IMG/VR virus record: IMGVR_UViG_3300009788_000096
Coordinates: 31,403-95,402 of that record
DNA length: 64,000 nucleotides
Strand: one strand, 5' to 3'
DNA from: a virus
A program made the position numbers and the translations under genes. Shown one piece after another: positions 40,649 to 48,807 of the stretch (positions within the stretch are counted from its first letter, which is position 1; each line of letters opens with the position of its first letter). The notes under the pieces were generated by a model, which was not told where the DNA came from, did not search any database, and saw only the letters and a list, made by a program, of their open reading frames with translations.

Positions 40649-40927
40649 TTACTTCTCCTCCTTTTGACTATACCAATTTCGTAACATAGGAAGATTTTCG
40701 ATATCGTCAGAGTTTCCTGGCATAGCCTTCAAAGGTTCCATTCCACATAGCCAAACCGGGACATTTTTGTATTTCTTTTTTGCAAGCCTTTTTGAAATAC
40801 AATTAATACAAAGTAGTCCGCCTCCATTACCTGTTGGTGAAATATCATTCCATACTTTATCTGGAATAATTGCTTCAATCCAACCTTCACCTCCATATTT
40901 TAACCCGCAATCATAACATTTAGCCAT
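40649..40927 (-). CDS. Zinc-ribbon protein
   Basis: A 92-residue protein with CYDCGLKYGGEGW and LLCINCISKRLAKKK, two CxxC pairs about 33 residues apart. AGGAGG precedes the ATG. It may be a phage RNA polymerase- or ribosome-directed zinc protein, but nothing specific is recognised. Confidence 0.55.
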   Translation of the reverse strand: MAKCYDCGLKYGGEGWIEAIIPDKVWNDISPTGNGGGLLCINCISKRLAKKKYKNVPVWLCGMEPLKAMPGNSDDIENLPMLRNWYSQKEEK

Positions 40928-40936
40928 TTCATCCTC

Positions 40937-41236
40937 CTAAAATAATTCATCCCCATCACCCGCAGCCCAAAAATCAATATAGCCACATATAGGACATTCG
41001 ATAGTTGTCCAAATCCCGTTCTCGTTGACTTTCATGTCAACCATACCTGTTTCACCAGAAGGACATTCCGGAAACTCCCGGTTTGCTTTTGCCTCATATC
41101 TGCTTGGGTCTGCCCATTGGTGTTTTGGTTTAAGCTTCCACCTATTGGGGCAGGGCATTCTTCGAGTATAGTTTGACTTGTGATAAACATTATTTCTTGA
41201 TTCCATTAGTAATTGATCTGCATAATCTTTGCTCAT
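40937..41236 (-). CDS. Small Cys-containing protein
   Basis: A 99-residue protein with CPNRW near the N terminus, ECPSG in the middle and ECPICGY near the C terminus, giving a likely zinc site. AGGAG is seven bases upstream of the ATG. It is the first gene downstream of the promoter-like motif P2. Confidence 0.55.
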   Translation of the reverse strand: MSKDYADQLLMESRNNVYHKSNYTRRMPCPNRWKLKPKHQWADPSRYEAKANREFPECPSGETGMVDMKVNENGIWTTIECPICGYIDFWAAGDGDELF

Positions 41237-41247
41237 TTTTTAATCTC

Positions 41248-41274
41248 CTATAACTATATTATAACACGTTTTAT
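41248..41274 (-). promoter_or_regulatory. Promoter-like motif P2
   Basis: On the minus strand: ATAAAA (41269-41274), five bases, TATAAT (41258-41263) and TATAG (41248-41252). It overlaps the dnaE stop and drives the genes from 41236 downwards (toward the SSB, RecA and SbcCD genes). Here no 5' hairpin intervenes before the RBS. Confidence 0.55.
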
Positions 41275-44200
41275 GCTTTCATATCCGGTCCCATTATCCG
41301 CAACAGCTTCACAAAATTTTTCATCCCTGCTAAGAAATGCATCTCATTATCTCGGTTGTGAAGTACTGCTGAGGGATGTATACACCACGCGATCCACGCA
41401 CCATACTCTTCTGACCAAGTTGTCTTCCCGGACATACTAATGATTCCACTTGATCGTTTTAAGAAGTACTGCAGATTAGTATTTCCATAAGCAAGAATTA
41501 ATCTTGGCTTAATTTCTTTTAACTCGTGGTGAAGGAACTTATCTCCACAAATTTGAATTTGCTTCTTATTAGGTTTCCCGCTATTTGACGGATAGCATTT
41601 CCCCATATTTGTAACATGAAACATCTTCCGTTTATAGCCTTTCCGTTTTAAGTACTTCCAAACCTTTTTTCCAGACGCCCCAACGAAACCTTCTCCATCC
41701 CGATCTTCTTCAAATCCGGGCGCTTCACCATCTATAGGTACGTTCCAAATCCCCGGACTGGGCCCGACGGGTGCATCGCATTCATCTCGTAATTCGCAAC
41801 CATCACATCTTTTTAAATCCAGATCAGATCTGAATCTTTTCTTCCTAATAAGCTTCCTCTTCTTTGCGAGTTTTCTTAACTCATTATGATCGCCTTGCAG
41901 GATGGCGTCTAAGCGGTCCAATCTTATCTTCCCATGAAATAGCTTATAAAGTTTTGGATAATTTTCTTTCGGATTAGTCACAACCCGAAATTCAAATTTA
42001 CTTTTGACTTCGTCTGTAATTTGCACTGGATCATTATAGTTATATGCACCGATGGAATCAAGTAATTTTCCAAGGCTTCCTTTATGCTTTATGACTTCAT
42101 CAGATTCTTGTTTATTAAAAAACTTTTTTATTCCTACGTTTTTATCATTTGTTTGTGAAGCCTTAATAGCTTTGACAGGACCGATAGTTTTTACTTCAAC
42201 AAATGGAATATATAATTTTTTCTCCCTCGCAATCCAAGTTGTCGGATCGCTAATACCTACCTTGGGCAGAACGAGAGTTAAGCCAAGTCTATAAGCTTCC
42301 TCGATCATTTCCGCTTTTTTCTCTTTGGAGCCGTAAGTCAAACTTGCGCATATAAATTCGGTTGGAAAGTATTTCTTCAACCATGCGCACCAATAAGCAA
42401 TGATTGCATACTCAACACTGTGCGCTCTATTGAAACCATAGTGTGCCCACTTTTGTAAACCTTCCCAAAATGTTTCTGCTTCATCTTTATCGAATATCTT
42501 TTTCTTTATGCAACCTTTAATGAACTGGCGCTCGTATTTTTTAAATTCTCTTTTGTCTCTCTTTTTACCAATTACTTTCCTTATGTTATCCGCAGTACTA
42601 TAAGGCAAGCCGGCGATCTTATGAATTACTTCCATGACTTGTTCTTGATAAACTAACATTCCATAAGTATCGCCTGTAATTTTTTTATAGGTCTTATGTG
42701 CAGACCATCGCTTGCCATGTTTCCGTTTTACATATTCAGAAGTCATACCACTTTGAAAAGGCCCAGGTCTGACGAGGGCCACAGCATCTGAGATATGCTT
42801 AAATTTTTCGATTCCCATTTCTTTAATAAGGTTGGAGGTAGCATAAGTATTTAACTGGAAAAGACCGACAGTATTCCCATCGTTAATTTCGCTAAGCACC
42901 TTCTCGTCTTCGATGTTTATTTTCGTTAAGTCAATATTTTTGTTATAGTTGATTTTAATAATCCGCATCGCTTCTGCAAGAATGGAAAGTAATTTTAGAG
43001 CCAAGGCGTCCAACTTCATTAAGCCGACATATTCTGTATCTTCCTTTTCCCAGTTGATAAGTAAAGTTCCGTCTTTATCCATTAATACGCAACGGCCGGA
43101 TTTACCTATATCTTCATTGGACACGACAAGCGCAGCGGCATGTTGTCCATAGCCACGTATCTGCCCTTCGATTTTCTTGGCATACTTAATAACGATAGGA
43201 TAACGATCTGCAAAATCCTGTGCCTCTTCATAATTGTCAATGGCTTCCTGTATTTTATCTGGATCTTCGCCGCCATCGTCAATTAATTTATTAAAACTAT
43301 TTACTTCACCATGTGGAACCTTAAATATTCTGGAAACATCTTTTATAACCGACCTTGCTTTCATCCGATTATAACTACTTACTCCCGCGACTTTTCCACT
43401 TCCGTATTTTTCTTCAAGATATTCTCTAACAAGGTGTCGCTTGTTATGTTCAAAGTCAACGTCAATATCTGGATAGTCAACACGATCTTCACTGATAAAA
43501 CGGCTGAAAGGAAGGTTGTGTTTTATGGGATCGACCGCAGTGATTCCAATGAGATAACAAATTAAACTGCCGCCAACAGAGCCACGACCTGGGCCAACAA
43601 GAATATCATTTTCTTTACACCAATGTACTAAATCCCATACGATCAGAAAATACCTGACAAATTTCTTTTTGACTATAAGCCGATATTCCTCTTCAAATCG
43701 ACTATGATATTTGTGGCTGTTCTTGATCTTTTTTTCAAATTTATTTCGGTATCCTTTGTAGACAAGTTTTCTAAGGAAAACATTTTCTTCACCCGGATTG
43801 ACTTCCTTAAGGCGAGGCAAATTGACTTCCTGTTTTGGGATTCTAAAATCAGAACACTTCTCACCAATCTCCAATGTATTATAAAGGTATTCCTTTTTAT
43901 AGAATCCCAAATTCCGCAATGCCCTTTTCATTTCTAAGGCAGTGCGAAGATGAAGATTTCTAATTGCAAACTTCCATCTTTTAGGATCATCCCATGTGGC
44001 TTTAGTTTGGAGGGCAAGTAAAACTTCTTGCGCTTTATAGTCTCCGCGACTTATGTAATGACAGTCGTTTGTGGCAATTATTTTTGAGCCGGAATCCCTT
44101 GCTAAATAAATGACATCATTATTGACTTCAACTTGCCTCTTCATTTTATGTGGCATGACTTCGCAATATATGTCGTCAGGAATGCTGCTATGCAGGGCTC

Positions 44201-44648
44201 GCCATAAATCAATACCACCATCCATTTCCACAAACGTACTTGTGCAAGCTGTGCCAATACAGAGTCCTTTGAAGTGGTTGAGCAACCAGTCATATTGGAT
44301 TCTCGGCCTATAATAAAAACCGTCAAGATTGGCCATAGTCATTAACTTACAAAGGTTTTTAAACCCTCGTTTATTCTTAATCCAAAGGGTCACATGTCCA
44401 TTTTTTCTTTTCTTTGCTTCAACGTCTTCAACCATATATGCTTCACAGCCGAGAATCGGTTTTATTCCATGGGCATCACATGCATTTTGGAATTTAATCA
44501 ATCCATCCATTTTTGCATGGTCAGTAATTGCCAAATACTTATAACCGAGCAAAGCAGCTTTACGAGCATAGTTATCTACCGTGCCGAATCCATCTAAGTG
44601 GCTATACTCGGTGTGGACATGCAAGTGAGCGAAGTCAGCGTTTATCAT
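41271..44648 (-). CDS. dnaE: DNA polymerase III alpha (DnaE-type) fused to a family-4 uracil-DNA glycosylase domain
   Basis: A 1125-residue replicative polymerase. The PHP domain (FAHLHVHTEYSHLDGFG near 6-22, then YLAITDHAKMDG) is intact and could proofread. The palm has GPGRGSVGGSL and PDIDVDF near 394-400, with the third acidic region (MKLDALALK) near 545. From about 945 the sequence is a UDG family-4 domain: CDGCELRDEC, GEAPGFEEDRDGEGFVGASG, TNMGKCYPSNSGKPNKKQIQIC, and HPS near the end. All four iron-sulfur Cys are in place. ATGA overlap with the upstream gene. No separate 3'-5' exonuclease gene is seen nearby. Confidence 0.85.
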   Translation of the reverse strand: MINADFAHLHVHTEYSHLDGFGTVDNYARKAALLGYKYLAITDHAKMDGLIKFQNACDAHGIKPILGCEAYMVEDVEAKKRKNGHVTLWIKNKRGFKNLCKLMTMANLDGFYYRPRIQYDWLLNHFKGLCIGTACTSTFVEMDGGIDLWRALHSSIPDDIYCEVMPHKMKRQVEVNNDVIYLARDSGSKIIATNDCHYISRGDYKAQEVLLALQTKATWDDPKRWKFAIRNLHLRTALEMKRALRNLGFYKKEYLYNTLEIGEKCSDFRIPKQEVNLPRLKEVNPGEENVFLRKLVYKGYRNKFEKKIKNSHKYHSRFEEEYRLIVKKKFVRYFLIVWDLVHWCKENDILVGPGRGSVGGSLICYLIGITAVDPIKHNLPFSRFISEDRVDYPDIDVDFEHNKRHLVREYLEEKYGSGKVAGVSSYNRMKARSVIKDVSRIFKVPHGEVNSFNKLIDDGGEDPDKIQEAIDNYEEAQDFADRYPIVIKYAKKIEGQIRGYGQHAAALVVSNEDIGKSGRCVLMDKDGTLLINWEKEDTEYVGLMKLDALALKLLSILAEAMRIIKINYNKNIDLTKINIEDEKVLSEINDGNTVGLFQLNTYATSNLIKEMGIEKFKHISDAVALVRPGPFQSGMTSEYVKRKHGKRWSAHKTYKKITGDTYGMLVYQEQVMEVIHKIAGLPYSTADNIRKVIGKKRDKREFKKYERQFIKGCIKKKIFDKDEAETFWEGLQKWAHYGFNRAHSVEYAIIAYWCAWLKKYFPTEFICASLTYGSKEKKAEMIEEAYRLGLTLVLPKVGISDPTTWIAREKKLYIPFVEVKTIGPVKAIKASQTNDKNVGIKKFFNKQESDEVIKHKGSLGKLLDSIGAYNYNDPVQITDEVKSKFEFRVVTNPKENYPKLYKLFHGKIRLDRLDAILQGDHNELRKLAKKRKLIRKKRFRSDLDLKRCDGCELRDECDAPVGPSPGIWNVPIDGEAPGFEEDRDGEGFVGASGKKVWKYLKRKGYKRKMFHVTNMGKCYPSNSGKPNKKQIQICGDKFLHHELKEIKPRLILAYGNTNLQYFLKRSSGIISMSGKTTWSEEYGAWIAWCIHPSAVLHNRDNEMHFLAGMKNFVKLLRIMGPDMKA

Positions 44649-44863
44649 GCTGCTGCCTCCTCCATCTTTTTAAGCTTTTTGAGATGGAAGTTAATGTACT
44701 TCATTTGAGCCGATGGCGCTGCCTTTTTGATTTTAGCAGCAAGTTTCATCTTGGAAGCAAGATAGTTATAACGTCTTGTCAATCTTATAATTGACTTCCC
44801 CAATCCATCTTCCTCTTCCAAATCAATTAAGCTCCTGATGTTTCCCTTCATGTGCTTTTTCAT
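44645..44863 (-). CDS. Small basic helical protein
   Basis: A 72-residue protein. The ATG at 44863 overlaps the upstream stop and has AAAGGAG six bases upstream, so the longer reading from 44914 is rejected. Lys/Leu-rich helices; overlaps dnaE by ATGA. It may be a small polymerase accessory. No family recognised. Confidence 0.55.
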   Translation of the reverse strand: MKKHMKGNIRSLIDLEEEDGLGKSIIRLTRRYNYLASKMKLAAKIKKAAPSAQMKYINFHLKKLKKMEEAAA

Positions 44864-45048
44864 TTTTTCTCCTTTGCTAATGTAGACATTTGCCAAATTG
44901 ATCTTCCGCCCCAATCAGAATGTGATTCATACGTTCCGCATTCTGGGCACCAGTTATGGTAGGTGCTAATATCTCCCGGTATGCCAGTACTTGATGAAGC
45001 TATTGGCAGCATTTTTTTACATTTGCATTTTGGATTTGGACATTCCAT
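44860..45048 (-). CDS. Zinc-ribbon peptide
   Basis: A 62-residue protein: CPNPKCKCKK at the N terminus and WCPECGTYESH in the middle form a likely zinc site. Ends with AKEKK, codons that also serve as the SD of the next gene. Function unknown. Confidence 0.5.
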   Translation of the reverse strand: MECPNPKCKCKKMLPIASSSTGIPGDISTYHNWCPECGTYESHSDWGGRSIWQMSTLAKEKK

Positions 45049-45051
45049 CTT

Positions 45052-46044
45052 TTACTCCTCCTTTAAATCAAACCAAGTTAAAAGGCCAGAATTACTTTGC
45101 GGTTCAAAGAATTCCCGGTGAACAGGCATAGCCAGAGGCTCTCCAGCCGTCGCTCGCTGGGCAATACTATAGGTTGCCCGTGATGGTTCTGGAAGTGACT
45201 TCTTTCCCATCTTATCAGGAAGAAAGCCAACCCTATAACTAATGGCATCACACCACTTACAGGGAGTAAAGTCTCTACTATTATTATACAGTATTTTACG
45301 GCATGCGTTGAAGTAGCGGTTGTTCCAGATTTTTTGAAGTGGTTCTTCCAAAGCATTGCCACACTTGTACCACCCAACAAAGTCATTGCAGCATATAGCT
45401 ATATTGCCATCCCATCTAATACTTAACTCTCTAAATGGTTTGGCACATCTTTTCATCATTGGAGCTCTTCTTGGAAGAGAAGCACAACCGCAATGGTTGT
45501 TCAGTTTTGCATGTGTGCCTTTCTTCGCTTTGGAAATATCTTCAACAAATATAATATGGTGATCGTTTATCTCATATCGGTTGTGCGGTGAATACTTCTT
45601 CTCCCTTGGATAATGGTGATAGGCCAAGTCTTCCCGCGAAAGCTGGTCAAGAATTTTCTTGCTAAAGGGATTGTGTTGATAGTCATCTATAGCGATGACA
45701 TTAATACCAAGGCCAAACAGAAGAAATTCCATTTTTTTCTTTGCGTTCCTCACAAGTTTAAAACCGTTTGTGGTTATCATCAACTGATTTTTAACATTTG
45801 CGAAAGCTGCAAATATTTCACGATGTAAAGGATTCGCTGTTGGCTCGCCGTGCATAGCAAATTCAATTTTACTATTCCATCCGGTCTGTTCAATGTTCGC
45901 TGCGATTGTCTTCGCATTGTCAAGAGAGAGGAACTTGTAACACCCTGCCTTCTCTCTTATACCTTTGATCCCACAAAAGTCACACATTAGATTGCAGCCC
46001 TCAGTCAATTCGATTTGGATAGTAAATGGAGATTGCTGTTTCAT
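45052..46044 (-). CDS. Radical SAM enzyme with SPASM-like C terminus (b)
   Basis: A 330-residue radical SAM protein. ELTEGCNLMCDFCG at about 11-24 is the CxxxCxxC cluster motif. C-terminal Cys residues (RCAKPFRELSIRWDGNIAICCND, then PCKWCD) resemble a SPASM/twitch cluster region. Its closest relative in the window is the protein at 47661-48620, which shares the ELxxxxDGxxxxCCxD, IWxxRxFxACRxIL and GxLPDxMGK segments. It should generate a 5'-deoxyadenosyl radical on a peptide, sugar or nucleobase substrate. ATGA overlap with the glycosyltransferase upstream. Confidence 0.75.
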   Translation of the reverse strand: MKQQSPFTIQIELTEGCNLMCDFCGIKGIREKAGCYKFLSLDNAKTIAANIEQTGWNSKIEFAMHGEPTANPLHREIFAAFANVKNQLMITTNGFKLVRNAKKKMEFLLFGLGINVIAIDDYQHNPFSKKILDQLSREDLAYHHYPREKKYSPHNRYEINDHHIIFVEDISKAKKGTHAKLNNHCGCASLPRRAPMMKRCAKPFRELSIRWDGNIAICCNDFVGWYKCGNALEEPLQKIWNNRYFNACRKILYNNSRDFTPCKWCDAISYRVGFLPDKMGKKSLPEPSRATYSIAQRATAGEPLAMPVHREFFEPQSNSGLLTWFDLKEE

Positions 46045-46865
46045 AGTATTCCTTTAAACCTTTCCTTTCTGGTTCGCATAGAAAACGCATCAAGATATGC
46101 TTTCTTCCATGCGACTTTTAAGTCATATTTTCTCCAACCCTCATTTGACTTTTTATCCGAAGCTTTTCTTTCAATAAGCCTTGTATGCTTCGGAAATAAC
46201 TTGTGAACCGTTTTAATACTTTCCAATTGATTCTTATCGGTTCTATAAGTGGCACAGCCACCTTTAGTCCCGGGAGTTTGGTGCACTGCATATTTATAAG
46301 TGATTCTATTCTTGTATCCGGCGGAAAGTAAACCGAGAGTTATTTGCATATCCGTTAAAAAGACAGAATGATCACAGCGAAGCCCCAGATGATAGAATAG
46401 CCAACGATTAAAACCGAAAACACTATAAACGTTTTGGACTTCCTTATAGTCAAGATCAGGTTGAGTAAAGTTAAGTCCACGAAAACTCATTCCAACCTGT
46501 CCAAGATTATCGTGCTTGAGCCAATCTGTTAATAAGAGGAACATATCTTTCACATCTGATCTTTTAGCTGGCCTGAGTTTTTTATCCAAATCTCGCCGGG
46601 AGAAAGTACAATCATCATCCAGCATAAAGATATATTCTTCCGGAGAAGATTCGATGATATACTGACGCTTATAGGCTATGCCTTTCTTGCCTACATGGAC
46701 AATAACGTTTCGCCCTGCTTCCCGGAATTCTTGCTCCTCTTCTGGGTAGACAACGAAGCGAACCATGTTTCTGATTATAAGTGGAAGGGATTCATAAGTC
46801 TTCTGTTTGTGAATCCCACGATTATAAGTAAACAAATAAAAGCCAACATCTTTATAGGAATCCAT
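46041..46865 (-). CDS. TAGT-like glycosyltransferase (b)
   Basis: A 274-residue GT-A protein. The start at 46865 is a TAATG overlap, so a longer reading from 46919 is rejected. YIFMLDDDCTFSRRDLD carries the DDD metal motif. YKRQYIIESS corresponds to the acceptor-side helix, and a downstream TDMQITLGLLSAGYKNRITYKY and GGCATYRTDKNQLESI match the upstream paralogue. Similarity to TET-associated glycosyltransferases of phages (LDDDx.F, then E/TDxQ) is motif-level. These enzymes decorate hydroxymethyl pyrimidines in DNA. Other substrates are possible. Confidence 0.6.
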   Translation of the reverse strand: MDSYKDVGFYLFTYNRGIHKQKTYESLPLIIRNMVRFVVYPEEEQEFREAGRNVIVHVGKKGIAYKRQYIIESSPEEYIFMLDDDCTFSRRDLDKKLRPAKRSDVKDMFLLLTDWLKHDNLGQVGMSFRGLNFTQPDLDYKEVQNVYSVFGFNRWLFYHLGLRCDHSVFLTDMQITLGLLSAGYKNRITYKYAVHQTPGTKGGCATYRTDKNQLESIKTVHKLFPKHTRLIERKASDKKSNEGWRKYDLKVAWKKAYLDAFSMRTRKERFKGIL

Positions 46866-47692
46866 TAGAAATACTCCGTGATTTTTTTCTTCCGCCCAGT
46901 TTTGAAAATCTTCTTCCACTGGATCTGAAGATCGGTTCTTGTTTTACTATCAAACCCTTTCCACTGAACTTTACTTTCCTTTTGAACAGGTTTGGCATAG
47001 CCCGGAAATTCTTTAGCTATAAGATGTGCGCTGATATGCTGCATTTCGCTTGTCCTATAGAGTGAGCATCCGCCCTCGTCCCCGGATTGCTTTTGACTCC
47101 AACAATACTGGTAAGTCACGCGGTTGGCATAGCCAAGTTGAAGTAAAGATAAGGTCACTTGAAAATCTTCCATAACAAGGCGTCGTTTATGCTTGCGCTC
47201 AAGATAGTCAAAGGCAATACCGTATTTCCTTTTTAACTCTTTCATTTTCCTGACATTATAACCGTAAGCATTATTCATCCGGGTGACATCAATAAAATCT
47301 TCATCGATCCGATTATTGCCAAATCTTTGACTGATGCCGACATGCACAAATCCGTCTTCGAGCCAGTTTAGAAGAAGATCAAACATCCGCTTCAAATCTT
47401 TACTACCGCAGCGGACAAGCTTTCCGTTTGCACGGACATCGAACTGCATATCGTCGTCGAGCATAAGAGCATAAGGATAAATGGAGTTTTCCAGAATCCA
47501 TTGTCTCGTTTTACTTATGCCTTTTAGTGGACACTTTAAAACATTCTGTTTTCCATAGCGACGTCGGTAAGCGACTGCATCCCTTTGATCGACAACAATG
47601 AAAGTGTTTTTCTTCCATGACTTAGGAATACTTTCAAACGTGGGCTGATTGTCTTTCCTCCTAAAGCTTGGAATAAAAATCCCTAATCCCAT
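46865..47692 (-). CDS. TAGT-like glycosyltransferase (a)
   Basis: A 275-residue GT-A protein. GLGIFIPSFRRKDNQPTFESIP at the start, GISKTRQWILEN near 80, and YALMLDDDMQFDV near 95-107 with the DDD motif. MEDFQVTLSLLQLGYANRVTYQY and GGCSLYRTSEMQHISA follow near 190-225. It is a paralogue of the downstream gene. The ATG at 47692 is chosen because the GAGGAGG Shine-Dalgarno lies within the longer reading from 47710. It overlaps the upstream radical SAM gene by 32 bases. Confidence 0.6.
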   Translation of the reverse strand: MGLGIFIPSFRRKDNQPTFESIPKSWKKNTFIVVDQRDAVAYRRRYGKQNVLKCPLKGISKTRQWILENSIYPYALMLDDDMQFDVRANGKLVRCGSKDLKRMFDLLLNWLEDGFVHVGISQRFGNNRIDEDFIDVTRMNNAYGYNVRKMKELKRKYGIAFDYLERKHKRRLVMEDFQVTLSLLQLGYANRVTYQYCWSQKQSGDEGGCSLYRTSEMQHISAHLIAKEFPGYAKPVQKESKVQWKGFDSKTRTDLQIQWKKIFKTGRKKKITEYF

Positions 47693-48620
47693 TCGATTGC
47701 CTCCTCTCATTTTTTATTTTGACTTCGATCCTGTCAATTGTTTTCCAATCAAGAAACGATGGTTTATGGAGAGTAAATTTTCCCATACGATCTGGCAACA
47801 GACCTATTCTATATAAGCGATTGTCGCAACCATAACAAATAGTGAAGTTCCTTCCTTCATGATGAAGTATTCTTCGGGCAGCTTTGAATTTTCTATGCTG
47901 CCAAATATTTTCAAGCGGCATATCATGTATATTGACTATGGCATGTTCGTGTACCCAGTCATAACAACACAGTAAAACCATACCATCATTTGCTATATTC
48001 AATTCTCTAAATGGTCGATGGCAGGTCTTCTTTGCATATTTATAATTAGGTGGCCCTGCGTTGCATGCAGTATTGCTTAAACATCGCTCCTTGATCTGAG
48101 CTTTACTTATATCAGGATACACAACTACATAATGATCCTTTGTGGATGGCTTCGTATACGTAGGCATTTCAGGGTACACGAATACTTTATACTTCCCTTT
48201 ATACTTCTTCAAAATTTTAGGAACGAAGCCGGAATGCTCGTAGTTATCTAAAGCAATAACATTTACATACTTCAAAATACGATCTATCCTCTTCGTTGGA
48301 TCCTTTAATAACGGGCCACCATTTGAAGTAGTAAAGATATATGACTTAGGAAAAGCTTGTCTCAATTTCCTAAAATACTTCACATGATTTTTATTTAATA
48401 AAGGTTCACCATGCCCCGTACATTCAATCTTATTAGTCCAGCCGGTGATAGTCAACTGTTCTATTATAACATTAAATGTTGCCTCCGTCATAAACTTCAA
48501 ATTCCCCGGTTGTTTGCGAATACTGTGGATAGGACAGAAGTCGCAATATAAATTACATCCCTCCGTGAACTCAAGTTTGACATGGGTTGGCGGCAATTGT
48601 ATTTTAAGAATGGGCTTCAT
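47661..48620 (-). CDS. Radical SAM enzyme with SPASM-like C terminus (a)
   Basis: A 319-residue radical SAM protein. EFTEGCNLYCDFCP at about 17-30 is the CxxxCxxC motif. GHGEPLLNK is the GGEP-like SAM-binding motif. TCHRPFRELNIANDGMVLLCCYDW and ICYGCDNRLYRIGLLPDRMGK form the second Cys region. It is a paralogue of the protein at 45052-46044. Order on the operon is SAM(a), GT(a), GT(b), SAM(b). Confidence 0.75.
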   Translation of the reverse strand: MKPILKIQLPPTHVKLEFTEGCNLYCDFCPIHSIRKQPGNLKFMTEATFNVIIEQLTITGWTNKIECTGHGEPLLNKNHVKYFRKLRQAFPKSYIFTTSNGGPLLKDPTKRIDRILKYVNVIALDNYEHSGFVPKILKKYKGKYKVFVYPEMPTYTKPSTKDHYVVVYPDISKAQIKERCLSNTACNAGPPNYKYAKKTCHRPFRELNIANDGMVLLCCYDWVHEHAIVNIHDMPLENIWQHRKFKAARRILHHEGRNFTICYGCDNRLYRIGLLPDRMGKFTLHKPSFLDWKTIDRIEVKIKNERRQSNGIRDFYSKL

Positions 48621-48807
48621 GAATTTTTGCTTTCCATTTTCTGATTAATCCTATGATTGTGCAAACAGGACACCAAGTCAAAAGCTGATGGTTTTTCTTC
48701 CATAGTTTTAATACTGGTTCCTTTACAATGTAATCGACCCATCCATTGTTTCGGCCAGTATGTATCAACGGATGAAAAACAGCATGAGCAAAATTTAATA
48801 CTTTCAT
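48604..48807 (-). CDS. Small protein with one Cys pair
   Basis: A 67-residue protein, ATGA overlap with the B12-type radical SAM gene and a 17-base overlap with the next. His/Trp-rich with WCPVCTIIG. Resembles small domains found beside radical SAM genes; unknown role. Confidence 0.5.
   Translation of the reverse strand: MKVLNFAHAVFHPLIHTGRNNGWVDYIVKEPVLKLWKKNHQLLTWCPVCTIIGLIRKWKAKIHEAHS

Noticed and set aside
45078-45386. Second protein inside the radical SAM gene
   Set aside because: It is an alternate-frame reading with no RBS, fully within a conserved coding region.
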